Assembly: GCA_964016985.1 (NCBI GenBank)
Contig: OZ024823.1
Span: 110,844,476 to 110,908,475, forward strand
Reading direction: 5' to 3'
DNA: 64,000 bases
Origin: Anodontia alba
Lineage: Eukaryota; Mollusca; Bivalvia; Lucinida; Lucinidae
Shown here: one piece after another, positions 1 to 12,351 of the stretch
Numbering within the stretch: position 1 is the first letter of the stretch
Layout of the letters: every line of letters starts with the position of its first letter
Position numbers and translations under genes: made by a program
The notes under the pieces: generated by a model
What the model was told of the DNA's origin: nothing
Seen by the model: only the letters and a program-made list of their open reading frames with translations
The model's database searches: none

Positions 1-950
1 AACATATGTGTCTAGCAAGAAAAAAACTGGGTCTTATTTGAAAGTTAAACTCCAGATGACAAATGCAGCCTTTTATTGAAACTTAGAATATTTTCTGAGT
101 AATTTCTGTCAGATAACTTATCTATACATTCCTTGCATTCATTCATTTACTTAGCAAGAAATAGAAACTAACTGCTGAACTATTTTAGAAAATGCATGCT
201 GGATGGCTTAAGTGTGTTAAATGAGTGGACATCAAAAGACAAATGTAATCATATCTTGAAAAGCTACATTTTGGGGGAATATTTATTAGAAGATAACCTA
301 TTCAGCTGAATATTACTGGTATTATTTCATTTTATTAAGTAACTCATATAAATTTATAAGAACAAAGTACAGGGTTAAATTTATATACCTACATCATGGG
401 TGGCTTAATAAATATGTGAAAATCTCATGACACTGACTAAATATAGCTGTACCATGTTAGCTGTATTGTGATATACATTTCTGACATAATTCCATTATAG
501 ACAAACAATCATTTTGAGGCTTTCATGTGTTCAGTTGATTTTGAGAGTTACGTTCTGTTTAACTATGAACAAATAATATCAAAGTACAGGGTTACTCTTC
601 AAAATGCAATCTTTGGTTACCTTATATAAGTGGGCAGGGTCACTCAAATTGATAAATCTGGACACAATATTGTGATGTGACACTTTCTCTGATAAGTTAT
701 CAATCTTAGGTTTCTGTATGGTTGTTTTATTTGGAATTTAAGTTACCCATGATATAGCTACCAACAAATAAAAACAAAATTCAGAGCATCCCTTTAAAAC
801 CTAAAAGGTTTGGTTACCTCAAATAAGTAGCCAGGGTTATTCAAATTGGTGAAAGTGGGCAAAATATTATATAAATGTTAACACACAGGAGTGCACAATT
901 ATCCAGATCAGGATTAAGATAACATCTTTTCCAAAGAAATAACCATACAG
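1..950. repeat. Partial copy of the 8.27 kb tandem unit (its right end)
   Basis: This stretch is identical by eye to 8271-9220 except for one base (T at 423, G at 8693) and recurs at 16544-17493. The window therefore opens inside a tandem array whose left edge is not seen. No gene: only short AT-rich reading frames. The same sequence in diverged form lies at 22571-23520, where it continues into different DNA, so position 950/951 is the true unit junction. Confidence 0.95.
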
Positions 951-1930
951 ACATGTTAAATGATTATTCACTATACAGTAATATTCATTTATTACGACCA
1001 CTCGAAATTACGACCATTCAACTATCCTGGCCAGCTTTTGTTAGCCCCATACGTTTTCTAAGGTTTCTGACAAAATGGCGAATGCAAACAGTTAGAGCCA
1101 GATCAACCTGAATCTTCAGGACCAGTCTCATCAAGGTCTACACTGTGCAATTCAACCATGTATTTTAAGAAACAACTGCATAAAAGCAAGTTTGGCCAAA
1201 AAAGTGTGAAAAAAAGTCTTCGAAATTTTAGGTAATTTACTGTATTCTGGACTACTTTAAGATAGTCCCAAAAGTGGTCTCAATAGCGGAATTGTACTGT
1301 ATATCATCACTTTGATGTATGCTTGATCCTCTTTGTCTTATTTTGATATCTAGTATGCTTTGAAGAAGATAGTGAATATGTGCCGCATGAAGTTAGGGGT
1401 AAGTAAGATTATAGATGAGCCGGGTACAGAATTTTCTACAAGATGGTGGATATGCACTGTAAAACTTATATTAGCCTGCTTATCTGGACAGTCTGATCAC
1501 AGTCTTCGCTGTCCTCCATAGTGCCCTCAGTAGAGTCTGGACAGACTGGGCAGTCCGGACTGTGTCTTCACTGCAATCTTGTAGGAAATGTTGTACTCCG
1601 TTTCAGATGTCTTCAGTTGAGCTTTTCTTGCTGGGGTGATGAAAACATTTAACACGTTTAAGGGAAATGTATCCACTTCAGGGGAGACAACTCTGTAAAA
1701 CAAAAATATCATGACTTTGTCGTATGCTGAATTTGCCCAGAGAGTAATTAAATTAATAGAGCATAGTCGCATAACATATACATGGTGTTCTTGCCAAATA
1801 ATTGTTTAAAAACAGTTCGAACATTCGACATTACGCAGATAAAAATATCAAAAAGTAGAATCATTTTGCCATGATTTTAAAAACGTTTACACTCAGTCTT
1901 TCAAGTGAAAGGATGAATGATACTTGTAGC

Positions 1931-3020
1931 ATAATTATACCCCCGCAAACTTTGTTTGTGGGCGGGTATACTGTTTTCACGTTGTCCATCCGTCCGTGTG
2001 TTTGTCCGCGATACTTTGCTTTTTCCCCTATTATCTTGGAAACGCATTGATGGATATTCGTCAATTTCTGCTGAAAATTGATATCAATAAGTTGTACCCT
2101 CGTCAGAGAAAGTAAGGGCTAGAGGCCAATTCTGTTGGAATTATTGCCCTTTGAAAAATTCCTTAATGTTGTAAAGAGTGTATGTACACACTATCTCTTT
2201 AATTAATGGCTGAGGTTTGACCAAACTAGCACAGATACAGGATCAGGATTGGGGAAAGAAGTGATTTTGGTTACATTGACCTTATTTTCAAGGTCACTGT
2301 ATTATAAATACTCAGAAGGTGAGACTTGTGTGTACTCTATCTCACGAATCAATAGATGGATTTTTTACAAACTAGCACAGATACACCATTGGGACTGGGA
2401 AAAGAAGCGATTAGATTTTAGTGGCCATTATCAAGTTTCCAAGGACACACCGGCACTTTGAATCTCAAATTTTGATAGAAACAAAGCTTGAGTGCACATT
2501 TTATCTTAAACCAATGGTTGGAATTTTAACAAATTAGCACAGATACATCGTTAGGACATGGGAAAGAAGTGATTAGATTTTTGTTACCTTAAAACTCATT
2601 TTCAAGGTCACGACATTATAACCTTGACCTTATTTTCAAGGTCACTACATTATAAACGCTCTAGAAATTAGCCGTAAACTTTGTGGTAGAGTATACTTTT
2701 TCCACGTTGTCCGTCCATCCCTCTGTTCGTGTGTACGTCCGTGACACTTCAGTTTTTTTCTAATATCTTAAAAACGCAGTGATGGATACTCATCAATTTC
2801 TGCAGACAAATTGGTATCATTAAATGTACTTACACAAGAGAAAATTATGGCTTTGGCCACTATTCTCTTGGAGGTTTTGGCCTGTGTAAAATTTTTTGGT
2901 GCAGTAAAAAATTATGTACACACTATCTCTTTAACAAATGGCTGGAATTTGACCAAACTAGCACAGGTACAGCATCAGGATGGGAGGGACAAGAGGTTAG
3001 ATTTTGGTGACATTGACCTA
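1931..3020. repeat. Composite repeat with CCGTCCG leader and GGTCA-type tandem monomers
   Basis: It opens with ACCCCCGCAAACTTTG and a CCATCCGTCCG tract, a layout common in mollusc dispersed repeats. At least four diverged monomers follow, each carrying CTAGCACAGATACA or a variant (near 2226, 2373, 2534 and 2957), with CAAGGTCACT motifs between some of them. A second CCGTCCATCC leader is at 2700. In the paralogue at 18640 the flanking sequence runs on directly, so about 1.9 kb (1931 to about 3815) is extra here. Second array copy at 10201-11290. Confidence 0.7.
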
Positions 3021-3229
3021 TACAGGGGTATACATTATTTTTCTTATTTCTGCTCAAAAAATATATTGTGGGTATTCGTTAGAACCGCCTCAACGATTTG
3101 ATTCTAACGAGTACCCACAATATATGTTTTGAGCAGAAATATGAAAAATATCAGAGTTTTTCATCTGAAAATGTTCAGTTTTAGGAGGTGAAATTCTCTA
3201 TTTATTTGAATAGGGGAGTTTTTGTAATG
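3021..3229 (-). mobile_element. P1 palindrome-centred MITE, left end missing
   Basis: Reference description of the P1 family. Complete copies are about 280 bp. The outer inverted ends are CATTACGAAAACACGCC on one side and its complement ending CGTGATG on the other. The A-rich arm carries CACCTCCAAAAACTGAAA; the other arm carries a small hairpin (AAACCCCA / TGGGGTTT) and TACAGGGGTATACATTA. At the centre is a near-perfect palindrome with arms of about 34 bp, containing TGTGGGTACTCGTTAGAACC. Strand + means the CTATTCAAAT arm comes first. No coding capacity and no consistent target duplication. This copy starts at TACAGGGG and lacks its outer left end. Confidence 0.85.
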
Positions 3230-3887
3230 GTCATAGTTGTTGAGTGGGACATCATACCACAAGAAAATGGTTCTCATTATGCTACTTGGGTGAACTACAA
3301 ATCTTACATATCAGCGTCATCCATTTTGAAGTATAAGTTGCTTTAGTCTTTACTGGAAATTATTGTGTGGGGCCTCGGGGAAACTTGGGGATCATTTTGG
3401 TACAGATATTGGTACAACATTTCGAAACCCATCCTCTTAATATACCTGGACTCTGACAATTGGGACCCTTTCATATACTTACCGTTTAAAATTGCAACCT
3501 ATACATATAAAAGTATGGGACACAGAATAGCTTCTATGGAAGAATAATCGGCCTACTTAGACCGATTCTAGGACCCCAAAGCTTGCTTATAAGGAAAAAA
3601 AATCAAGAAAATAGAGCAATTTTAAGGCTATAGATATGCTTCAGCTACAAAAGGCGAGTTATTCATATACCAAGCACTGAGAAATAGGACTATTCATATA
3701 CTGTCAGAGCTGAAAATAGGGGGCTATTTGGGCCACACTGCCGTATTACACCTTATATAGGGAGTCACCTCCTTGAGGTACGGGGGTATCTAATAAGCAT
3801 GGCTTTTTGACACTTTTCATTTTAAAAGTTTGTTCCTTGATCTCCCCTGGCGTTTGCGTCAAGATCTCAATTATTGATCAAAGTCAG

Positions 3888-4081
3888 AAAACGTACCTTT
3901 GGCATATGCGCCCAGGGAAGATTCCGATAAGCCTGTGCATTCACACAGTCTGATACGAATCTTTACTGGACGCTTTTTGAAGCGTTTCTTGAAACGGGCA
4001 ACGAAACTGATCAGACTATGTGAAGGTGCATGCTGCTTTGAATCTTCATTGGGCGCACATGACAAAAGGTATTTTGTCGCA
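3888..4081. repeat. Family C foldback
   Basis: Reference description of family C: an imperfect inverted repeat of roughly 160-220 bp running from ACGTACCTTTGG through GCGAAGATTCTGATCAG and CTGCGCG motifs to a mirrored arm ending GGCGCACATGT. The middle often carries TTGGATAGCCAAGGATGC. Because the arms are complementary, short reading frames appear on both strands (here 64 and 68 codons); these are not genes. It recurs at least 12 times in the window. Confidence 0.75.
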
Positions 4082-4099
4082 CCTGCTTCAGGATGGGCA

Positions 4100-4545
4100 A
4101 TTTAACCTTGCAAATTTCCGTCCATTTGTCCGTTCATCCGTCTGTTCGTTCTTCCATCCGTCAACATTTACCCTGAGTGTCTTATGAGCACAACTCCTCT
4201 TACAGTTTCATACCGATCATTTTGAAACTTTGCATGTGTTTTCTGGCCTCAGATGCTATGAAAGTGTGCAGACAGTACATTGTGATGGAAACTCCTCATA
4301 CGATTGTATACCGGTCTTTTTGAAAGTTTGCACATGTTTTCTCCAGGATCTGCAGATGTGCATGTGGTTTGGATATAATTTTTAAATTTATTTTTGTAGC
4401 TTTTTCCACTTTGTTCTTATTCTCAGTTTCTTACCTTAGATTTATGAAAGTGTGTACACTGTGGGTACCTTTAGAGCGCAACTTATACAATTTAATACCG
4501 AGTTTCGAGAACTTTTGCACATCATTTTCTTCATGGCTTAAAAGC
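4100..4545. repeat. CCGTTCATCCG leader with three diverged tandem monomers
   Basis: A TCCGTCCATTTGTCCG tract is followed by monomers near 4190, 4289 and 4473. Each has an ACTCCTC-like start, an ATACCGATCATTTTGA-like middle and a TTTGCACATGTTTTCT-like end. This segment of about 900 bp is absent from the paralogue near 18913. Second array copy at 12370-12815. Confidence 0.6.
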
Positions 4546-4559
4546 ATGCATGTGGTTTG

Positions 4560-4775
4560 TATGTCTTACCTTGTGTCATTTTGTTCTTGTGTTTTTCAGT
4601 CCTTTTAGCATTGCGATTACCTCGCTTGGGGAAGAGAGAGCTAATCTTAGTGTTTTTCATATGTTTGAACGATTTGTGCTTGTTTGGATTTGTCGGTTTC
4701 CTCTTCCTCTTGATGTCTGGGAAGGGCTGCGGTTTGTGATTGTGGCACTCCCTGGACTTTTCTCTTACCTTTTTT
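4560..4775 (+). repeat. Dispersed repeat shared with 45254-45480
   Basis: The sequence around CCTCGCTTGGGGAAGAG and TGTGGCACTCCCTGGAC recurs in inverted orientation at 45254-45480. Both copies leave a frame open that would read FSPFSIAITSLGEERA, but the rest of the two frames diverges, so nucleotide relatedness rather than protein conservation explains it. Function unknown. Second array copy at 12830-13045. Confidence 0.6.
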
Positions 4776-6675
4776 GCATATAATCCTCATTATTTTTCAC
4801 CGCTCTTCAAAGTTTTAAATTTTTTACAGTTTTATGCATCATATAAGATATGCATATGCATATGCTTCCAATAAAATTCCTATACGAATTATTCTACCTG
4901 AAATAAATATTACTTTTTCGGAGGTGTAGGGTTCGGGGTGGGGTGCAGATGCGACATCAACTTTACTGAATTTCGATCCGTATTTTCTCACGTTGGGCCT
5001 TAAATTTAAACTTCTTGATTATAATGTCCCCACCCCCAGGAAACCTAGTTTCCATATATATTCTAGGGGTACATATAACGTAGACATGCTAACGTAATGA
5101 TTAAACAATTTATTTGATCAGTATGATGTATCATGGATCCTCTTTTTGTTATTTTGATGCTGTATATATGTGTGCATGATGTAGACTCAAATGAGCCAGC
5201 ACATGGGAAATGGTACTCATCATATAGGCGACCAGCAAAGGCTCAGGCGGAGTCTCGCTAGAGCCATTACTGTTCGCAGACATATAGCAGAGATCTGGAG
5301 AAAGCTTAAAAAAGCGCATCTCTGAAGCCTAAAAAGGGGAAATGCGCATTTGAAGAACAAAACCGGGAAATCTTAAGGTATTTTTTGTGTGACGACTCAG
5401 ATATTGGTTAAAACCTTGGCTGAGCTCATTTGCAGTCTTGTAGGAAATGCTGTGCCCCAACTCAGTTTTCTTTAATTAAAATTTCATACGATCTAGTTGT
5501 TGTTCTGTTACGAACTGATGAAGGCATTCGACACAATTAACTATTTACCATGTATTTCTGAAGTGGACTCTTCCATTTTTTTAAATTTGGGCATGTCCAT
5601 TATTGCAAAAATGGTATCAGTCCAAAATCAAGAGGAGAATGGCAAACAGTGTAGATCCAGAAGAGATGGCTCATTATGAGACAACTCTGTTACAGAAAAA
5701 TATCGGCAGTTTATCATCTGCTGATTTTGCCCAGATAGTGGTAAAAATTAATATTGCATAGTCGCAGAACATACGCAAATTACTCAAATATATATTATAA
5801 CGGAGCATGTGGGTACACATTCACATGTTAACGTAATAGTTCTACAATATATTTCATGTATGCTAGATTCTTGTTTATTATTTTATTTTTTTTTTTTATT
5901 TTTTATTATGATGCTAGATGGTGGAAGCTATGAGTACCCAGATAGGATTACAGATGTCTTTAGCTAAACATTAATACGTTGTTGTTGTTGCTGTTGTTGT
6001 TCAGTTACTAAGGTGATGGAAAAATTAAACATGATTAAGGCAAATGGATACACTTTTAGGGTAGACAACTCTTTTCAAGAAAAATATCATCAATTTGTCA
6101 TCTGATGAATTTGTGCAGAGGTCGGTAAAGATTTATAATACATAGCCACGGCGTATAGATTACTCAATTATTTGGCATTACGAAGGTCACAAGTTTTTAT
6201 GTAATATATGGCATTTCACCTTATCATGTAGGAACAGGAGATTCGTTTGGTTTATATAGCAAATTAATATACATTATTATTGCTAAAATGTCAATATGTA
6301 ACAGATATATTTAAAAATTGGTTTACAATATGCAAAAGTCGGGAAAACTCAAAACAATGAAGACCCCTAGATATCCCTATTTTCACTATATATCATGGAG
6401 GAACATGAGGACACAGGTTGCATTGCATACATGTTGACTAAGTCTATAAATGCAAAAGTACTTTGGCAATACTGATTATTTCGGAACTTTTCAAATTGAT
6501 ATGAGCTGCAGTGTTACAAGCATGCCTTCTTACATGTGCGGCCAGCCTATATCAGCCTACGCATTCGCGATTGATGCGAATCCATGCTCAGCTCTCCGCC
6601 GACGAAATAGAATTGATTGGAAACAGAAACGTTGCTTGTTTATTTTCATTTGAATAGAACAAAAGTGACACAATA

Positions 6676-6931
6676 TCACGAAAACATGCCTATATAAATT
6701 TGACCCCCTTAAACCTCATATTTATCTAGTAAACTGGGGTCACAGGGGTATACATTATTTTTTTTATTTCTGCTCAAAAATATAGATTGTGGGTGCCGAG
6801 GCGGTTCTAACGAGTACCACAATCTATATTTTGAGCAGAAATATAAAAAATATCTGGTTTTTTATCTGAAATGTTTCAGTTTTTTGGAGGTGAAATTTTC
6901 CATGTATTTGAATAGACGTGTTTTCGTAATG
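6676..6931 (-). mobile_element. P1 MITE, complete
   Basis: It runs from TATCACGAAAACATGCC to TTTTCGTAATG. The central palindrome is degraded on one side (GGTGCCGAGGCGG). The open frame on the minus strand (6824-7018) is a by-product of the arm. Confidence 0.85.
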
Positions 6932-7088
6932 ATTTTGTAGCTTAGACATTGATATTTTCTCTGATTTGAGCAAGCGTACATCAAAACCTACAATAAAACC
7001 TGTGTAACCAACAGACACAGATCAGCTTGTATATCCACTGATTATGGCAAAAGTTCTTGTTCAATACTCTTTGTATAGCCCGGACACT

Positions 7089-7172
7089 GCAGAAGGCACG
7101 TGCGATCGCCAAAGACTCTGATCAGACTGCGCGGTAGGGCAGGCTGATCTTAGTTTCCGCTGGATACACGAG
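7089..7172. repeat. Family C foldback, short form
   Basis: CTGATCAGACTGCGCGG is followed by GGGCAGGCTGATCTTAG. The same short form is at 15359-15442, in the paralogue at about 20657-20745, and as a half at 25580-25640. Confidence 0.6.
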
Positions 7173-7373
7173 TCTCATTGTAGGTTTTGTCATTCTGTGC
7201 CGAAATATACTCAAAGGCAATCAAAAGTATACAGATTCGAGTTTTGAGTACCGGCTCGCATTGTACTTTTTTTGTTCAAATGTATTCATGGTCTTTTTTT
7301 TCAAACGTCTGTCTTTAAAAAGCCCAAAGGTAATTCTTTCGCAGTCATTAATTATAGTGTTTTGAGCCCTTAA

Positions 7374-9220
7374 GGTGGTACTAAAGTCAGAGGTCTAACT
7401 TTTTTTCTAATATGTTTTATTTGAAAGTAGGATCTGTGGCGAATAAGAAATGATTAAAAAAGTATGTGTCGCTGTGCAAAACTTTGCGACAGCGCCCCAA
7501 AAAGAGGGCTGGTCACCATTACGAAAACATGCCTATATAATGTTGACCCCCTTAAACCCCACTTTTATATAGTAAAGCCCCTGAAACTATGAGATAAACA
7601 CTATTTTTTACATACTGTATACACTTAAGTCATTATTTATTATCTGATTTGAATCAACTTGGAAAAAAAGTTAGACAGGCCAAAGTTTTTGTATTGTCTT
7701 GAAACTGCCATAAAAAATTAACCCTTGAAGAGTTATGATCCCTGAAATAGAAAAAATCTCAGTGTTAAAGCTTTTGTAGAATTTTCTATTGATCATCTGA
7801 ATTTTGCAAAACTAGGGAAAAAGTTAGATGACCACAAGATTCTGTAAAATAATTTTTTTTTTTTTTTTTTTTTTTTTTTGAGTCACACGATGCATGCCAT
7901 AGTTAAACCCTGCTTGAATCAATATGATAATCATTTTAAAAAATCATTTATTACAAGCCTGTACATTGTTTACTCCCTGTTACCCCAATGATATATATAG
8001 TAACTGGGGTACATGCAGGTACACATTATAAGGCAAACTTTCATGAAGCTTCTGATTATAAGCTTAGTTCATTTTTTTTTTTTTTTTTTTTTTTTTGCAA
8101 ATTTGTATTTTTTTCACTGAATATTATGTTTACCTTAATCAGCCATCAAAATAGACAGGCCTGCACAAACAGTGTAGGCCCAAATCAGATGCTGCAGAAT
8201 TCAGTTTAATTCCTCTCTGCTGCACTATACATTTGAGTATTATTTGTATCCATTCCATTTAAAAATGTAAAACATATGTGTCTAGCAAGAAAAAAACTGG
8301 GTCTTATTTGAAAGTTAAACTCCAGATGACAAATGCAGCCTTTTATTGAAACTTAGAATATTTTCTGAGTAATTTCTGTCAGATAACTTATCTATACATT
8401 CCTTGCATTCATTCATTTACTTAGCAAGAAATAGAAACTAACTGCTGAACTATTTTAGAAAATGCATGCTGGATGGCTTAAGTGTGTTAAATGAGTGGAC
8501 ATCAAAAGACAAATGTAATCATATCTTGAAAAGCTACATTTTGGGGGAATATTTATTAGAAGATAACCTATTCAGCTGAATATTACTGGTATTATTTCAT
8601 TTTATTAAGTAACTCATATAAATTTATAAGAACAAAGTACAGGGTTAAATTTATATACCTACATCATGGGTGGCTTAATAAATATGTGAAAAGCTCATGA
8701 CACTGACTAAATATAGCTGTACCATGTTAGCTGTATTGTGATATACATTTCTGACATAATTCCATTATAGACAAACAATCATTTTGAGGCTTTCATGTGT
8801 TCAGTTGATTTTGAGAGTTACGTTCTGTTTAACTATGAACAAATAATATCAAAGTACAGGGTTACTCTTCAAAATGCAATCTTTGGTTACCTTATATAAG
8901 TGGGCAGGGTCACTCAAATTGATAAATCTGGACACAATATTGTGATGTGACACTTTCTCTGATAAGTTATCAATCTTAGGTTTCTGTATGGTTGTTTTAT
9001 TTGGAATTTAAGTTACCCATGATATAGCTACCAACAAATAAAAACAAAATTCAGAGCATCCCTTTAAAACCTAAAAGGTTTGGTTACCTCAAATAAGTAG
9101 CCAGGGTTATTCAAATTGGTGAAAGTGGGCAAAATATTATATAAATGTTAACACACAGGAGTGCACAATTATCCAGATCAGGATTAAGATAACATCTTTT
9201 CCAAAGAAATAACCATACAG
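7374..9220. mobile_element. Left part of TTAA-flanked element, internally deleted
   Basis: TTAA (7370-7373) followed by GGTGGTACTAAAGTCAGAG matches the left end of the complete element at 20946-24500. Compared with that copy, about 780 bp (21115-21895) are missing and a 59 bp P1 fragment sits in their place. The right end is cut at the tandem-unit junction. Confidence 0.7.
7517..7575 (-). mobile_element. P1 fragment at a deletion scar
   Basis: Only the outer end of P1 (CATTACGAAAACATGCC to ACTTTTATATAGTAAA) remains. The paralogue at 21100-21910 lacks it and has about 780 bp of other DNA instead. Confidence 0.75.
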
Positions 9221-11290
9221 ACATGTTAAATGATTATTCACTATACAGTAATATTCATTTATTACGACCACTCGAAATTACGACCATTCAACTATCCTGG
9301 CCAGCTTTTGTTAGCCCCATACGTTTTCTAAGGTTTCTGACAAAATGGCGAATGCAAACAGTTAGAGCCAGATCAACCTGAATCTTCAGGACCAGTCTCA
9401 TCAAGGTCTACACTGTGCAATTCAACCATGTATTTTAAGAAACAACTGCATAAAAGCAAGTTTGGCCAAAAAAGTGTGAAAAAAAGTCTTCGAAATTTTA
9501 GGTAATTTACTGTATTCTGGACTACTTTAAGATAGTCCCAAAAGTGGTCTCAATAGCGGAATTGTACTGTATATCATCACTTTGATGTATGCTTGATCCT
9601 CTTTGTCTTATTTTGATATCTAGTATGCTTTGAAGAAGATAGTGAATATGTGCCGCATGAAGTTAGGGGTAAGTAAGATTATAGATGAGCCGGGTACAGA
9701 ATTTTCTACAAGATGGTGGATATGCACTGTAAAACTTATATTAGCCTGCTTATCTGGACAGTCTGATCACAGTCTTCGCTGTCCTCCATAGTGCCCTCAG
9801 TAGAGTCTGGACAGACTGGGCAGTCCGGACTGTGTCTTCACTGCAATCTTGTAGGAAATGTTGTACTCCGTTTCAGATGTCTTCAGTTGAGCTTTTCTTG
9901 CTGGGGTGATGAAAACATTTAACACGTTTAAGGGAAATGTATCCACTTCAGGGGAGACAACTCTGTAAAACAAAAATATCATGACTTTGTCGTATGCTGA
10001 ATTTGCCCAGAGAGTAATTAAATTAATAGAGCATAGTCGCATAACATATACATGGTGTTCTTGCCAAATAATTGTTTAAAAACAGTTCGAACATTCGACA
10101 TTACGCAGATAAAAATATCAAAAAGTAGAATCATTTTGCCATGTCTTTAAAAACGTTTACACTCAGTCTTTCAAGTGAAAGGATGAATGATACTTGTAGC
10201 ATAATTATACCCCCGCAAACTTTGTTTGTGGGCGGGTATACTGTTTTCACGTTGTCCATCCGTCCGTGTGTTTGTCCGCGATACTTTGCTTTTTCCCCTA
10301 TTATCTTGGAAACGCATTGATGGATATTCGTCAATTTCTGCTGAAAATTGATATCAATAAGTTGTACCCTCGTCAGAGAAAGTAAGGGCTAGAGGCCAAT
10401 TCTGTTGGAATTATTGCCCTTTGAAAAATTCCTTAATGTTGTAAAGAGTGTATGTACACACTATCTCTTTAATTAATGGCTGAGGTTTGACCAAACTAGC
10501 ACAGATACAGGATCAGGATTGGGGAAAGAAGTGATTTTGGTTACATTGACCTTATTTTCAAGGTCACTGTATTATAAATACTCAGAAGGTGAGACTTGTG
10601 TGTACTCTATCTCACGAATCAATAGATGGATTTTTTACAAACTAGCACAGATACACCATTGGGACTGGGAAAAGAAGCGATTAGATTTTAGTGGCCATTA
10701 TCAAGTTTCCAAGGACACACCGGCACTTTGAATCTCAAATTTTGATAGAAACAAAGCTTGAGTGCACATTTTATCTTAAACCAATGGTTGGAATTTTAAC
10801 AAATTAGCACAGATACATCGTTAGGACATGGGAAAGAAGTGATTAGATTTTTGTTACCTTAAAACTCATTTTCAAGGTCACGACATTATAACCTTGACCT
10901 TATTTTCAAGGTCACTACATTATAAACGCTCTAGAAATTAGCCGTAAACTTTGTGGTAGAGTATACTTTTTCCACGTTGTCCGTCCATCCCTCTGTTCGT
11001 GTGTACGTCCGTGACACTTCAGTTTTTTTCTAATATCTTAAAAACGCAGTGATGGATACTCATCAATTTCTGCAGACAAATTGGTATCATTAAATGTACT
11101 TACACAAGAGAAAATTATGGCTTTGGCCACTATTCTCTTGGAGGTTTTGGCCTGTGTAAAATTTTTTGGTGCAGTAAAAAATTATGTACACACTATCTCT
11201 TTAACAAATGGCTGGAATTTGACCAAACTAGCACAGGTACAGCATCAGGATGGGAGGGACAAGAGGTTAGATTTTGGTGACATTGACCTA

Positions 11291-11499
11291 TACAGGGGTA
11301 TACATTATTTTTCTTATTTCTGCTCAAAAAATATATTGTGGGTATTCGTTAGAACCGCCTCAACGATTTGATTCTAACGAGTACCCACAATATATGTTTT
11401 GAGCAGAAATATGAAAAATATCAGAGTTTTTCATCTGAAAATGTTCAGTTTTAGGAGGTGAAATTCTCTATTTATTTGAATAGGGGAGTTTTTGTAATG
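11291..11499 (-). mobile_element. P1 MITE, second array copy of 3021-3229
   Basis: Identical by eye to 3021-3229, carried by the tandem duplication. Confidence 0.85.
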
Positions 11500-12157
11500 G
11501 TCATAGTTGTTGAGTGGGACATCATACCACAAGAAAATGGTTCTCATTATGCTACTTGGGTGAACTACAAATCTTACATATCAGCGTCATCCATTTTGAA
11601 GTATAAGTTGCTTTAGTCTTTACTGGAAATTATTGTGTGGGGCCTCGGGGAAACTTGGGGATCATTTTGGTACAGATATTGGTACAACATTTCGAAACCC
11701 ATCCTCTTAATATACCTGGACTCTGACAATTGGGACCCTTTCATATACTTACCGTTTAAAATTGCAACCTATACATATAAAAGTATGGGACACAGAATAG
11801 CTTCTATGGAAGAATAATCGGCCTACTTAGACCGATTCTAGGACCCCAAAGCTTGCTTATAAGGAAAAAAAATCAAGAAAATAGAGCAATTTTAAGGCTA
11901 TAGATATGCTTCAGCTACAAAAGGCGAGTTATTCATATACCAAGCACTGAGAAATAGGACTATTCATATACTGTCAGAGCTGAAAATAGGGGGCTATTTG
12001 GGCCACACTGCCGTATTACACCTTATATAGGGAGTCACCTCCTTGAGGTACGGGGGTATCTAATAAGCATGGCTTTTTGACACTTTTCATTTTAAAAGTT
12101 TGTTCCTTGATCTCCCCTGGCGTTTGCGTCAAGATCTCAATTATTGATCAAAGTCAG

Positions 12158-12351
12158 AAAACGTACCTTTGGCATATGCGCCCAGGGAAGATTCCGATAA
12201 GCCTGTGCATTCACACAGTCTGATACGAATCTTTACTGGACGCTTTTTGAAGCGTTTCTTGAAACGGGCAACGAAACTGATCAGACTATGTGAAGGTGCA
12301 TGCTGCTTTGAATCTTCATTGGGCGCACATGACAAAAGGTATTTTGTCGCA
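12158..12351. repeat. Family C foldback, second array copy
   Basis: Tandem copy of 3888-4081. Confidence 0.75.

Larger units (their letters stand above)
951..9220. repeat. 8270 bp tandem unit, first full copy
   Basis: Every base I compared matches 9221-17493 apart from two adjacent substitutions (AT at 1874-1875, TC at 10144-10145), the 423/8693 difference and poly-T length. The edges are set by where the third copy stops (17493) and where the older paralogue starts to match (25988 matches 951). Contents: diverged copy of 25988-27309 (951-1932), invertebrate-type tandem repeats (1931-3020, 4100-4775), foldback elements, and the left part of a TTAA-flanked element (7374 onward). No coding gene; reading frames up to 96 codons lie in repeats and are repeated with the unit. 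Confidence 0.95.

Noticed and set aside
3871..4105. Overlapping open frames on both strands rich in Arg/Lys (64 and 68 codons), repeated at 12141-12375
   Set aside because: They lie exactly on a family C inverted repeat. Complementary arms give similar frames on both strands, and other copies do not keep the frame.
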